From assembly GCA_017935505.1 (NCBI GenBank), contig JAGBHM010000014.1, positions 62,001-126,000 on the forward strand: a stretch of 64,000 nt of DNA, read 5' to 3'. Made by a program: the position numbers and the translations under genes. Below the pieces are notes generated by a model. It did no database searches and had not been told where the DNA came from. It was given only the letters and a program-made list of their open reading frames with translations. Shown here piece by piece: positions 1-9,600 of this stretch. Source of the DNA: Bacteroidales bacterium (GTDB lineage: Bacteria; Bacteroidota; Bacteroidia; Bacteroidales; UBA932). Numbering within the stretch: position 1 is the first letter of the stretch; the number at the start of each line of letters is the position of its first letter.

Positions 1-625
1 GATAAGGCATCCACACTCTTATCATTTCACCCTCAGGAACCTCACCTGCAGGCACTGTAATGGTATAACGGAGCTTCATAGTTACAGGCATTACAGCCTT
101 TCCCTCCTTGTTGTAACCGGCACCGGCCGCTTTTGTCACCTTCGGAAGATATTCTCCAAGGAAAATATCGAGCTCATCAGACTGTCTTCCCTGTATGCCC
201 TTCTGTTTTGATTGAGCCTCTTTGCTTATTCTGAATAGATTGCGTCCGGCATTCCAGAAATATCTCTTTTCACCGTCAATCATTTTGCATTCCAGGGCGC
301 CCTCGGCCTCCCATTTTGCAAGCTCTTCCGGTGTAACCTCCGGATAGCGCTCCTTTATATATGCAATGACAGTGGAATCTGTATTGCTGAAGTCTTTACG
401 TATACGGTTCATTCTGTCAATTTTGAAATTGAGGTCGTATATCTCCTCCTTGCTTAGTGAACCGGTAGCGATCTTGATCTTGATGACCTCCTCTGCGGCC
501 TTGTATTGTCCCTCATCAATGAGTCTGTCGATATTCTCTGAACTGAAGACAGCCTCATTAGAAAATTGTCCACATCCGTACAATACAGATATGGACAATA
601 TTATGGTAGTCAAAAACTTTTTCAT
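1..625 (-). CDS. Transglutaminase-like domain lipoprotein (3' part missing)
   Basis: The reading frame opens at an ATG at 625 and runs off the left edge of the window, so about 208 N-terminal residues are visible. It starts with a lipoprotein signal peptide ending in a lipobox (VLYGC, Cys at residue 18), so the product should be lipid-anchored in the cell envelope. A charged helical region follows, with a segment reading IKERYPEVTPEELAKWE, then a beta-rich stretch ending in a GEMIRVWMPY-like motif. From memory, these segments precede the transglutaminase-like core in secreted Bacteroidales proteins. The catalytic core itself lies outside the window, so activity cannot be judged. The start is 5 bases beyond the efp stop, so the two genes are probably cotranscribed. 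The family name is moderately sure. Confidence 0.6.
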   Translation of the reverse strand, partial: MKKFLTTIILSISVLYGCGQFSNEAVFSSENIDRLIDEGQYKAAEEVIKIKIATGSLSKEEIYDLNFKIDRMNRIRKDFSNTDSTVIAYIKERYPEVTPEELAKWEAEGALECKMIDGEKRYFWNAGRNLFRISKEAQSKQKGIQGRQSDELDIFLGEYLPKVTKAAGAGYNKEGKAVMPVTMKLRYTITVPAGEVPEGEMIRVWMPY

Positions 626-630
626 GCAGC

Positions 631-1197
631 TTATTTAACACGCTCGCCGTATGAACGGTCTTCTGTTTTAACTCTGATTTTCTCTCCCTGTTGGATGAAC
701 AGAGGAACCATGATGATGGCACCAGTCTCCAAAGTTGCCTCTTTCTGTGCATTTGTAGATGCTGTATCACCTTTAACTGCAGGCTCGGTATAGGTTACCT
801 CAAGCTCTACAAACTGTGGAAGCTCGCAAGTGAGGCATCTCTCTTCGTCTGCAAGGAACATCATCTCAACAGACTGGCCCTCTTTCATAAGGTCTGCGTT
901 TTCAACGAAATCTGTGTCGAGGTGAATCTGGTCGAAAGTCTCAGAATGCATGAAATTGTAACCATCCTCATCTTTGTACAGGAATTGGTAAGGTCTTCTC
1001 TCAACTGTGATGAGATCAATCTTCTCACCTGCAGAGAAAGTGTTGTCCAAAGTCTTTCCGTTCTCAAGGTTTTTGAATTTGGTCTTCACGAAAGCAGGAC
1101 CTTTTCCTGGTTTAACGTGTTGGAAATAAATAAGTTTACAAGGTTTACCGTTGTAGCTGAAGTATAAACCGTTTTTAAAATCTGCTGTAGTTGCCAT
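631..1197 (-). CDS. efp: Translation elongation factor P
   Basis: EF-P binds between the P and E sites of the ribosome and relieves stalling at consecutive prolines. The 188-residue protein has the normal family length and three-domain layout: an N-terminal KOW-like domain, a central OB domain and a C-terminal OB domain. The tip loop reads KPGKGPAF with Lys32 at the position modified in many bacteria; no modification gene (epmA, epmB, earP) is in the window. The C-terminus keeps the family ending RSYGERVK. It begins with ATG at 1197, with a TATCTTTG promoter box about 57 bases upstream. The transglutaminase-like lipoprotein gene follows 5 bases after its stop. Confidence 0.97.
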   Translation of the reverse strand: MATTADFKNGLYFSYNGKPCKLIYFQHVKPGKGPAFVKTKFKNLENGKTLDNTFSAGEKIDLITVERRPYQFLYKDEDGYNFMHSETFDQIHLDTDFVENADLMKEGQSVEMMFLADEERCLTCELPQFVELEVTYTEPAVKGDTASTNAQKEATLETGAIIMVPLFIQQGEKIRVKTEDRSYGERVK

Positions 1198-1253
1198 ATG
1201 ATATTGTTATAATGTTATGCTTGGATGTTTCTATATATCTCTATTTGAGTGCG

Positions 1254-1261
1254 CAAAGATA
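1254..1261 (-). promoter_or_regulatory. Bacteroidetes -7 box for efp
   Basis: On the minus strand this reads TATCTTTG, a perfect match to the TAnnTTTG box of the Bacteroidetes primary sigma factor. It would give a leader of about 50 bases before efp. No clear -33 TTTG is seen. Confidence 0.6.
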
Positions 1262-1298
1262 ATAAAAATAAGGTTTTAAAGAAAAGATATAGGCTGTT

Positions 1299-2222
1299 CT
1301 AAAGATTTTTAAGATATTCGGCCACATTTTCCAACTGCCATTTTGGGGTTGAGGTTGCTCCGCATATGCCTACAGAATCATTCTCCTTAAGCCACCACAA
1401 CTCAATCTGACCGGTATTCTGGATGTGGTAGGAATTTTTGTTTACAGATTTGCACAGATCATAAAGTACCTTTCCGTTGGAGCTCTCTTTGCCGCTCACA
1501 AATATTATTACGGAGTGCTTGCGGGCAAATTCAACCAGATTCTCATGGCGCTGGGCCACCTGCCTGCAGATGGTGTTGTGGATCTTTATGTATCTGTCGG
1601 CCTCCTCCAGTGTGCAATTGTGAGCTTGAGAGATGTTTGAGCGTATCTTACCACATATTGTCACATACTCTTTCGGATCTTTTGTGGTTTGGGAGAATAT
1701 GTATACCGGGCGCAGGCAGTCTATCTTTTCTATTCCCTTGAATGATACTCCATTCTCGGTATGTATCACATCAACAATAACAGCATCTCCATTGACCTGC
1801 CCCACCAGGCCATTGACTTCGGCATGCCCCTCTTTTCCAAAAATTACAATTTGACCGCATGGCCCATTATGATTCTGTCGGATTTCAGAATATGTGTCTC
1901 TTATTTTTTCCTGCAGTTTCAATACTACAGGGCATGTGCAGTCAATCAGTTTTATATTGTTCTGCCAGGCAATTTCATATGTTTGTGGCGGTTCTCCATG
2001 GGCACGGATGAGTACAGTGGTGTCCCTCATCCCCTTCATCTGCTCTATGTCAATTACTTTTAGACCTATGGAGTTGAGCCTTCCCAGCTCCTCACTATTG
2101 TGCACAATGGCACCGAGTGAATACAACCCGTTGTCACCCAGATTTTTCTCTGCAGTATTTATGGCTCTTATTACTCCATTGCAAAAACCCGACTGGGTAT
2201 CTATTTCCACATTGAGGTTCAT
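1299..2222 (-). CDS. ispH: 4-hydroxy-3-methylbut-2-enyl diphosphate reductase (IspH)
   Basis: IspH catalyses the last step of the MEP pathway, reducing HMBPP to IPP and DMAPP with a [4Fe-4S] cluster. The three cluster cysteines are visible in SGFCNGV (Cys14), DCTCPVV and NTICRQVAQ. The family motifs GAIVHN, RAHGEPP and FSQTTKDP are also present. At 307 residues it has the usual length. The ATG at 2222 is chosen over an in-frame TTG at 2255 because the latter lies inside the TATCTTTG promoter box. The gene is divergent from cmk with a short shared intergenic region. Confidence 0.95.
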   Translation of the reverse strand: MNLNVEIDTQSGFCNGVIRAINTAEKNLGDNGLYSLGAIVHNSEELGRLNSIGLKVIDIEQMKGMRDTTVLIRAHGEPPQTYEIAWQNNIKLIDCTCPVVLKLQEKIRDTYSEIRQNHNGPCGQIVIFGKEGHAEVNGLVGQVNGDAVIVDVIHTENGVSFKGIEKIDCLRPVYIFSQTTKDPKEYVTICGKIRSNISQAHNCTLEEADRYIKIHNTICRQVAQRHENLVEFARKHSVIIFVSGKESSNGKVLYDLCKSVNKNSYHIQNTGQIELWWLKENDSVGICGATSTPKWQLENVAEYLKNL

Positions 2223-2252
2223 AAAAAATTCCCGGCTTACATTAATTTCCTG

Positions 2253-2260
2253 CAAAGATA
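2253..2260 (-). promoter_or_regulatory. -7 box for ispH
   Basis: This reads TATCTTTG on the minus strand, 30 bases upstream of the chosen ispH ATG. Its position argues against translation starting at the upstream TTG at 2255. Confidence 0.6.
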
Positions 2261-2269
2261 ACTTTTTTG

Positions 2270-2277
2270 TACTTTTG
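2270..2277 (+). promoter_or_regulatory. -7 box for cmk
   Basis: TACTTTTG matches TAnnTTTG and ends only 5 bases before the cmk ATG. If used, the transcript would be leaderless or nearly so. It lies 9 bases from the divergent ispH box. Confidence 0.4.
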
Positions 2278-2282
2278 CCCCT

Positions 2283-2987
2283 ATGGAAAACAACAGAATA
2301 ATAATAGCGATAGATGGCTACTCATCTACAGGCAAAAGCAGTTTTGCAAAATTGATTGCAAGCAGACTCGGATATATATATGTAGATACCGGCGCACTTT
2401 ACAGGGCTATAACCTATTTTGCACATAATTGCGGTTTTATAGACAACAAATGCAGAATAAAGGAGGATTGGTTGAGAAAGACAATCAATAATGTAAGTGT
2501 GACATTCAAGCAGACTGGTGAAGGCGGAAAATCCGAAACCTATCTGAATGATGCCAATGTCGAGAAACATATCCGCAGTATGGAGGTCTCAAATAAAGTG
2601 AGCCATGTCTCTGCTCTGCCTTTTGTGCGTGAATATGTGGATGGCATACTGCATAGGCTTGGCGAGAAGAAGGGTGTGGTGATGGATGGCCGTGATATCG
2701 GTACAGCTGTTTTTCCCAATGCAGAGCTGAAACTCTTTATGACAGCCGCAATTAATGTGAGGGCTGAACGCAGATTTAAGGAGCTGCAGGCAAAGGGGGC
2801 AAAAGAGACCTTTGAGGAGGTTCTTAAAAATCTTGAGGAGAGGGATTATATAGATGAGCACAGGGAGACAGCCCCTTTGGCAAAGGCAGAAGATGCAATA
2901 TTGCTCGACAATAGCTATATGACAATGGAGGAGCAATGTGCATGGCTTGGAGGAATTCTTAAAGAGAAATTCGATATAGACTTTTGA
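2283..2987 (+). CDS. cmk: Cytidylate kinase
   Basis: The enzyme phosphorylates CMP and dCMP with ATP in pyrimidine nucleotide salvage. A P-loop is seen at about residues 11-20 (GYSSTGKSS), then YVDTGALYRA, the substrate-domain motif VVMDGRDIGTAVFP, and the lid region with RAERRFKELQ. At 234 residues it has the usual family length. It heads a plus-strand run with the Ppx/GppA phosphatase gene, which starts 14 bases after its stop. Its start codon sits almost on a promoter-like box. Confidence 0.95.
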   Translation: MENNRIIIAIDGYSSTGKSSFAKLIASRLGYIYVDTGALYRAITYFAHNCGFIDNKCRIKEDWLRKTINNVSVTFKQTGEGGKSETYLNDANVEKHIRSMEVSNKVSHVSALPFVREYVDGILHRLGEKKGVVMDGRDIGTAVFPNAELKLFMTAAINVRAERRFKELQAKGAKETFEEVLKNLEERDYIDEHRETAPLAKAEDAILLDNSYMTMEEQCAWLGGILKEKFDIDF

Positions 2988-3001
2988 GAGGGAGGAGATT
3001 T

Positions 3002-3955
3002 ATGAAACTTGCGGTATTGGATTTGGGAACAAATGTATTCAATATGCTCTTGGCTGCCTTTTCGGAAAAAGGGTGCGAATATATCAAGGAGTTCAAGTGT
3101 GCGGCCAAACTTGGAGCTGGTGGGCTGGCCAGTGGCAATATCTCCGAAGGGGCCTTTGAAACGGCCTCTTTGGCAATGGAAAGAATACTTGCAGAGATTG
3201 AAAAGGCAGGAGGTGCCGACAAGATAGTGCCATATGCTACATCCGCAGTAAGGGATGCCCAAAATGGTACGGATTTTGTCAAATATATGTACAGCAAGTT
3301 CGGTGTTGAGATAGAGGTGATTCCAGGAGAGAGGGAGGCAGAGCTGATTTTTAAGGGAATAATGAAAAGTCTTCCACATCAGCTTCATAAGGAGATGGCA
3401 TGCAATGGTGAGACAATGCTTATGCTCGATATAGGCGGCGGAAGCAATGAACTCATAATTTCGGATGGGAAGCAGATTTTGTGGAAGAGAAGTTTTCCTA
3501 TAGGTATGGCCAGAATGAGGGAGAAATTCCAGTATAAGGAGCCGATAGGAGCAGAGGTTATCCGTGAGTTTGAGGAGTATTGTACGGAGGTTATGGAGCC
3601 GTTGTGGCGTGAAATTGAAAAATACAGGCCATCGGTATTTGTAGGCTCTTCGGGCTCTTTTGATACATTTAAAGATTTGATGTTCGGATGTGATGCTCCA
3701 AAAGTTCCAAGCATGATTCTTCCTTCAGCGGATTTGTTGGAGTTGCACAATATGCTGCTCGCCTCAACTCCTGAGCAGAGGCTGGCGATGCCGGGAATGT
3801 CACCTATAAGGGTTGATTATATTGTTCTGGCATCGGTATTTACACAAATGATACTCCGACGCATACCTTACAGAATAATATATCAGTCGGATTACTCATT
3901 AAAAGAGGGTGGAATGGCTGAGCTGTATGAAAAATGGTTGAATGGAAATATTTAG
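3002..3955 (+). CDS. Ppx/GppA-family phosphatase (exopolyphosphatase-like)
   Basis: The 317-residue protein has the ASKHA-fold signature of the Ppx/GppA family: phosphate 1 loop DLGTNVFNML, the VPYATSAVRDA segment, phosphate 2 loop MLDIGGGSNEL, and GSSGSFDT near residue 220. Members hydrolyse polyphosphate or the 5'-phosphate of pppGpp. This short form lacks the C-terminal HD-like domain of longer Ppx proteins, and the substrate cannot be told from sequence. The ATG at 3002 is preferred over the TTG at 2984 because a strong GGGAGGAG site precedes it. It probably forms an operon with cmk and perhaps the response regulator gene 22 bases downstream. Confidence 0.88.
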   Translation: MKLAVLDLGTNVFNMLLAAFSEKGCEYIKEFKCAAKLGAGGLASGNISEGAFETASLAMERILAEIEKAGGADKIVPYATSAVRDAQNGTDFVKYMYSKFGVEIEVIPGEREAELIFKGIMKSLPHQLHKEMACNGETMLMLDIGGGSNELIISDGKQILWKRSFPIGMARMREKFQYKEPIGAEVIREFEEYCTEVMEPLWREIEKYRPSVFVGSSGSFDTFKDLMFGCDAPKVPSMILPSADLLELHNMLLASTPEQRLAMPGMSPIRVDYIVLASVFTQMILRRIPYRIIYQSDYSLKEGGMAELYEKWLNGNI

Positions 3956-3977
3956 GATAATATAAAAACAGGGTAAA

Positions 3978-5141
3978 ATGAAAGTTCTGATTATAGATGA
4001 TGAGAGAAGCATCAGAAATACATTGAAGGAGATCCTTGAGTTTGAGGGGCATGAAATATCTTTGGCAGCCGATGGAAAAGAGGGACTGGAGATGGCTCTG
4101 GCCGGGAATTTTGATGTAATCTTCTGTGATATAAAAATGCCGGGCATGGATGGAGTGGAGGTACTTGAGAAACTCGTTGAAAATGGGGTGGACTCATCTG
4201 TTGTGATGATTTCGGGCCATGGATCCATAGATACGGCAGTTGAGTGTATAAAGAAAGGGGCTTTTGATTTTATCCAGAAACCGCTGGATCTCAACCGTAT
4301 TCTGATTACATTGAAGAATGCTACAGATAAAACTACCCTGATAAAGGAGACAAAGGTGCTGAAGAAAAAGGTTGCCGGTATTCCTGAAATTGTTGGAGAA
4401 TCTGCCCCTATTGTAAAGATAAAGGAGATGATCGACAGAGTTGCCGCAACAGATGCTCGTGTTTTGATAACAGGCTCAAACGGTACCGGTAAGGAATTGG
4501 TTGCAAGATGGTTGCACGAAAAGAGCAATAGAAATACAATGCCATTTATAGAGGTGAACTGTGCTGCAATACCAAGTGAGTTGATTGAGAGTGAGCTGTT
4601 CGGACACGAAAAAGGCGCATTTACCTCAGCAATAAAACAGCATAAGGGTAAATTTGAACAGGCCGACGGCGGTACACTCTTTCTGGATGAGATTGGAGAC
4701 ATGAGCCTTGCTGCCCAGGCAAAGGTGTTGAGGGTACTGCAGGAGAATAAACTTACAAGAGTGGGAAGTGATAAGGATATCTCAGTGAAAGTGAGGGTGG
4801 TGGCAGCGACAAACAAGAATCTTCAGGAGGAGATTCAGAAAGGTAATTTTAGGGAAGACTTGTATCACCGCTTGAGTGTAATTATAATACACGTTCCGCC
4901 TTTGGCTGAGAGAAAAGATGACATTCCGTTGCTGGTCAACCATTTTATACGTCTCATATGCGAGGAGACCGGTATGCCTTTGCGAAAGATAAGTGATGAT
5001 GCAATGCAGTTGCTTCAGAAGCATGCCTGGACCGGAAATATCAGAGAGCTGCGCAATGTGACCGAGAGGCTCCTTATCCTTGGAGGCGATGTGATTTCAA
5101 AGGAAGATGTAATGGCCTATGCAACACCTTCGGTGGGTTGA
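3978..5141 (+). CDS. NtrC-like sigma-54 response regulator lacking the DNA-binding domain
   Basis: Residues 1-120 form a receiver domain with the acidic pair DDE at 7-9 and phospho-acceptor Asp51 (FCDIKMPGMDG). Residues about 140-365 are a sigma-54-interaction AAA+ domain with Walker A (GSNGTGKE), a GAFTSA loop in place of the common GAFTGA, Walker B (GTLFLDEIGD) and arginine-finger region motifs (NFREDLYHRL). The protein stops at 387 residues, about 20 after the AAA+ lid, so the usual C-terminal Fis-type helix-turn-helix is absent. No frameshifted HTH is seen before the terminator at 5167. It may act on sigma-54 polymerase without specific DNA contact. The NtrY-like kinase at 12996-16610 is the obvious partner candidate. 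Confidence 0.9.
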   Translation: MKVLIIDDERSIRNTLKEILEFEGHEISLAADGKEGLEMALAGNFDVIFCDIKMPGMDGVEVLEKLVENGVDSSVVMISGHGSIDTAVECIKKGAFDFIQKPLDLNRILITLKNATDKTTLIKETKVLKKKVAGIPEIVGESAPIVKIKEMIDRVAATDARVLITGSNGTGKELVARWLHEKSNRNTMPFIEVNCAAIPSELIESELFGHEKGAFTSAIKQHKGKFEQADGGTLFLDEIGDMSLAAQAKVLRVLQENKLTRVGSDKDISVKVRVVAATNKNLQEEIQKGNFREDLYHRLSVIIIHVPPLAERKDDIPLLVNHFIRLICEETGMPLRKISDDAMQLLQKHAWTGNIRELRNVTERLLILGGDVISKEDVMAYATPSVG

Positions 5142-5166
5142 AGATGTGGATAATATAAATAGAAAC

Positions 5167-5197
5167 GGGGATGGCCGGAAAGGCCATCCCCATTTTT
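5167..5197. terminator. Intrinsic terminator between the response regulator and susD
   Basis: A perfect 10-bp GC-rich stem (GGGGATGGCC / GGCCATCCCC) with a 5-base loop is followed by ATTTTT on the plus strand. It lies between converging genes; the minus-strand side continues GTTTCTATTT, so it could also stop susD transcription. Confidence 0.85.
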
Positions 5198-5213
5198 ACT
5201 ATCTGCCATAAAG

Positions 5214-6665
5214 CTATTTTGCTGCTTTGTAATTGTGCGGAAGAAGATTAGGGTTGAGGCTCACTGCATTCATAGGGAATGGGAATATCCATAGTGGCGA
5301 GCCTGGTTCAATTGAATAAGGAGTCCCAAAAATGTCCCTATGCCAGCTCTGTTTGAAGTTGTCCAGTTCGTTCCAGCGTTTTTTCTGGATAAAATTGTAG
5401 ATAGAGAATAAACACTCTCCATGAGAGGTTTTCTTAAGATACAATATTGCATCCTCCTCTGTTGAAACAGTGCCTTTTAGTGGAGCATATTGTGCAGGAT
5501 CAATTCTATTTACTCTTAATTGGTCGAGATATTCCATAGCTGTGTCATATTCGCCCTCGTGAATTGCACACTCTGCAAGAATAAGGTACATATGAGTAGA
5601 TTTTAGTCCCGACTGGTTCCATCCTGAGGTCATATCGTAAGTTATTTTATAACCTGGCAGACCAAGCATGATAGCACCATAATCCATTATGTTGTCAAAC
5701 ATCAGATTGAAGTTCGCAATTTTGCTGGCACATGCATGGCCGGGCTCGAAGAATGCAATAGTCTCAGGTGTCATGGCATACTGAATCTCTTTGTCGTAGA
5801 TGTAGAAATAATCCTCAGGACATTTCAATTCTTGTCTGAAAATGACAGGATATCTTCCTCCCATTATAACACCCTGCATCATTGTGGTACTGGTGTTGTA
5901 GTTCAAGATATTTCCATTCTCAGCCAAAGCCTCTTTTGCAGCACTGGCTGCTTGAGTGTAATCTTGCATGGACATTAGTGCCAATGCCTTTACTGCATAG
6001 GCTGCAGCCTTGTTCATTCTCATCAGGTTGATATTTACAGATGGAAGTGCATTGAGAGAGATAGCATCATTAATATCCTGTATAATATTTTCGTACACTT
6101 TTTGTACTGAGAGTTTCTCACTTGGAACTGTGAGGTCCCAATCCTCCTTAATATATGGTATACCCGGATCTGTTGCTGCAGTTGCAGGGTTGTATGCTTT
6201 TGCAAATTTATTTACAAGTAGCCAATGGAAGTATGCCCTTATTGTAAGTGCTTCTGCCTTGAGTTGTTTTTTTACACTTTCAGGACCTTCTGCCGCATCT
6301 ACTTGCAGAAGTACAGGGTTGGCAATGCGGCCTATACAACGGTACCAGCTGGTATAATCACCGTCACTTGCAGTCAACTCTCCCAAAAGATCCATTTGTG
6401 AGTCATCAAGTGATACAAGTATTTTATGTCTTGTCATGGCAGGGTTGCTCAATAAAGTAGGAATATTATCGGCACCATAAATGACATCAGCCGCAACCTC
6501 TCTCATATCGGAACTTGTTATCATTATCTCTGCATTGAGCAGCATCTCCAATTCGTTGGTTGTTGAGAGCAAGTTCATTCCTTTTGGTTGTATATCTGTA
6601 TATGCTTCGCAAGATGAAAGCATTACAGCACAAGCAAATAATAAACTGTATATAACTTTTTTCAT
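5214..6665 (-). CDS. SusD/RagB-family nutrient-binding outer-membrane lipoprotein
   Basis: SusD-like lipoproteins sit on the cell surface as lids on SusC-type TonB-dependent transporters. This one has a lipoprotein signal (MLSSC, Cys19), an N-terminal SusD-like helical region with the KAEALTIRAYFHW motif near residue 140, paired TPR-like helices and a RagB-type C-terminal region. At 483 residues it has the normal length. The ATG at 6665 is chosen over a TTG at 6674 because TTGGAGA just before it reads as a ribosome site. It starts 11 bases after the susC stop in the same operon. No degradative enzyme follows, so the ligand cannot be named; a peptide, glycan or other nutrient is possible. Confidence 0.93.
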   Translation of the reverse strand: MKKVIYSLLFACAVMLSSCEAYTDIQPKGMNLLSTTNELEMLLNAEIMITSSDMREVAADVIYGADNIPTLLSNPAMTRHKILVSLDDSQMDLLGELTASDGDYTSWYRCIGRIANPVLLQVDAAEGPESVKKQLKAEALTIRAYFHWLLVNKFAKAYNPATAATDPGIPYIKEDWDLTVPSEKLSVQKVYENIIQDINDAISLNALPSVNINLMRMNKAAAYAVKALALMSMQDYTQAASAAKEALAENGNILNYNTSTTMMQGVIMGGRYPVIFRQELKCPEDYFYIYDKEIQYAMTPETIAFFEPGHACASKIANFNLMFDNIMDYGAIMLGLPGYKITYDMTSGWNQSGLKSTHMYLILAECAIHEGEYDTAMEYLDQLRVNRIDPAQYAPLKGTVSTEEDAILYLKKTSHGECLFSIYNFIQKKRWNELDNFKQSWHRDIFGTPYSIEPGSPLWIFPFPMNAVSLNPNLLPHNYKAAK

Positions 6666-6676
6666 ATTCTCCAATT

Positions 6677-9600
6677 TTATAGGTTAATGTTTATTCCAAA
6701 AATATACGATGCAGGGTTACGTAGTCCCAATGTTTCAGGATCAACTCCTATATCGTTCTTTACCCATAAAGCCTTGGGATTGTCTATCTGGAATTTTATT
6801 GAGGCACGGTTAATCCCGATAGCGTTTAGCCATCTTTGAGGAAGTTCATATCCAATGACAATATTTCTGATCTTCAAGAAATCTGCATCGTGTACTGATA
6901 TGTTTGATAAGCGTGGCTCTTCAGCAGTTGAAGTTGAACTGTAGCGGCCGATGCCAGGAACATCTGTAGGATTCTCAGGTGTCCATGCATTTATAAAGTA
7001 GCTAGCAATAGCCTTGCTTGGCATACCCATTGCTTCATCCTGAACCAATGCCCTCATCTTATGACCTCCATAGTATGCCATAAGAACACTTACACTGAAC
7101 CCTTTGAACTCGAATCTGTTGTCCATACCCATTACTGTAACCGGATCTGCTTGTCCTGAATATTCCAGCACATCAATGCTGTTTGACTGCACGTGATGCT
7201 TTATTGCATCGTTGTCGCCATACCATAGTGTCTGTCCCTCTTCGCCCTCTTTGTCGCTGATGCCTGCAAATCTGTAGCTCCACATTGCACTTGACGGATA
7301 TCCTACCATATAAGGATTCCTTGTCAGTTCGTATGCCCTTGATGCAGGATTTTCAACATTTGTTACCTCATTCTTGTTGTGTGAGAATGTAAAGCTTGTG
7401 CTCCAATTGAATCCTCCTGCTTTTTTCTCTCTGAACCAATCGGCTGTGAGTTGTAGCTCAACACCTTTGTTCACCATGCTTGCCATATTCACAAACATTG
7501 ATGTAAAACCTGTAGACGGTTCCAGCGATTTATTTGAGAATACATCTTTTGCAACTTTGTTGTACCAGTCGATGGAACCCCTGAACCTGTTGTTCAAGAA
7601 GCCGAAATCGATACCTATATCAGTGGTACGGCTCTGTTCCCATTTCAAATTAGGGTTTGCAGGAGATACAATGTCGCCAAAAGGCTGGTTGGTATATTGG
7701 TTCATTCCTGTAGATGTTGCTGTCATGTAAGATGTGGCACCTTGGTAAATGTTACCTGTAATACCATAGCTCACACGCAGTTTGAGAAAATCTACCCACT
7801 CTACACCCTTCATGAACTCCTCGTTGTTGATATTCCACGCTGCTCCTACAGACCATAGTGGCCTGCCACGGAATTTTGCATTGAGGCCGTATACATCGGC
7901 ATAATCTTTACGGAACGAACCGAATATATTGTATCTGTCGTCGAATGTATAGGTGAGATTTGCATAACCAGAGGCAAATCTGTGGAATTGCTCTACAACA
8001 ATGCCCATTCCATCCTCCAAGTAAGGCTGGAAGACATATTGGTTTGCGAGATATTGTCCCTGCATATACCAAGGCGAACTGTGCAGTTGTGATAATGCTC
8101 CAAAATCTACGGTATGGGTTGCGCTGTTCTGTAATTGCTCATCATAACCAAGTATTAGGGCCTTTCTTCCATTCGATTTTGTTTCGCGGAACTCGAGACC
8201 GGCAATGGCTGCTATGGAGTGCTTGCCAAAGGTGTTTGCGTAATTTACCTGGCCTCTGGCTGTATAGGATGCTCCATGGGTTGTTGTAGATCTCAGCATT
8301 CCACCTGTGCGAGGGGTCATATAAGAGACAACACCATTAGCATCTTTGATAGTGTATGCATTTCTGATCTGTCTCGCTACAGAGCTTTTCTCATTGGCAT
8401 GCCAGTCTTGTGACTGTCTGTCGTCTTCATATATGAATTGGGCATTTGCTGTGAGTCCTTTGATAATCTTGAACTGCAGGTCTCCATGGTAACGCATATG
8501 CTGGCGTTTTGTCTCCACTGTGTTGTTATAGAACTCGTCTCTGTATATTGTTCCCATATGATACAGACCTTCGGCATTCTCTGGATTCTCCCACCATTCT
8601 TCATATCCTGAGGTTCCTGGATAAAACATTTTATAGGTGCCGTCCTCATTGTACATTGTATCGTATGCAGCTCTTCCCCATATGTTTCTGTGAGCAGAAT
8701 TATAATCGTAGCCTGCCTCTTTAACTTTACCATAGATACCATTGATGGTAAACGATGCTGTTAACCATTTTGCTATATCATAAACACCCTTGTAGGATAT
8801 GTTCAACTGACTGTTTTCTGCGTTGATAATACCGCTGTTGTCATGTTTGTAGTTAAGTGTAAGGTTGCTCTGGAATTTGTTGGAACGGCTGCGTAATGCC
8901 AGATTGTATTGTTGCAGGAACTGCCTTTTATATATGGCATCAGCATACTCTTTTGCATAATTGTTTCTACTCAACTTGGCCAGCAATGCATCAACATCGC
9001 CTTTTGAAATATTTCCTTTGGCTAAATTGTAATATGCCATCTGTATAGGAGAAAGTGATGCACGGCCAGTGACAAGAGTTGTTTCGGTAGAGCCGATAGG
9101 GTCTGCAATTTCTCCCTCATTATTCAAATAGTAGTAGTCATAATATGCCGATTCAACTTTAACCTGTTGGGCCGCATTCATATAGAAATTGTCGGCATAA
9201 TCAACATTCCTTTTCTCCCATGTTGTGAAGTTCGCAGAAAAGTCAATATCAATCTTACCCTCTTTTTTGGCATTTTTTGTAGTTATAACAATAATACCGT
9301 TTGAGGCACGTGCTCCATAAATAGCAGTTGCAGCCGCATCTTTCAATACATTTATACTCTCAATGTCATACGGGTTCAGATCTTCAATTTTACCCTCTAT
9401 AGGAAGTCCATCAACAACAAGCAATGGATTGGTTTCTGCATATAGTGAACTTGTTCCACGAATTGTAGTCTTTCCACCGTAAGTTGTAAGACCGGCAACA
9501 CGACCCTCAAGATTATTTAAAATATTGGGAGTATATCTCTCTTCTATTTTCTTTGACGAAACGGTTGCAATAGATCCTGTAACCTTCTCTTTCTGAATAT

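Noticed and set aside
2223-2255. Longer ispH starting at the TTG at 2255
   Set aside because: That codon lies inside the TATCTTTG promoter box, and the extra 11 residues do not match the family start.
3899-4816. A 305-codon open frame on the minus strand opposite the response regulator gene
   Set aside because: It is antisense to a clear receiver-AAA+ protein, is rich in Ser and Phe as expected for a mirrored coding frame, and has no known motif.
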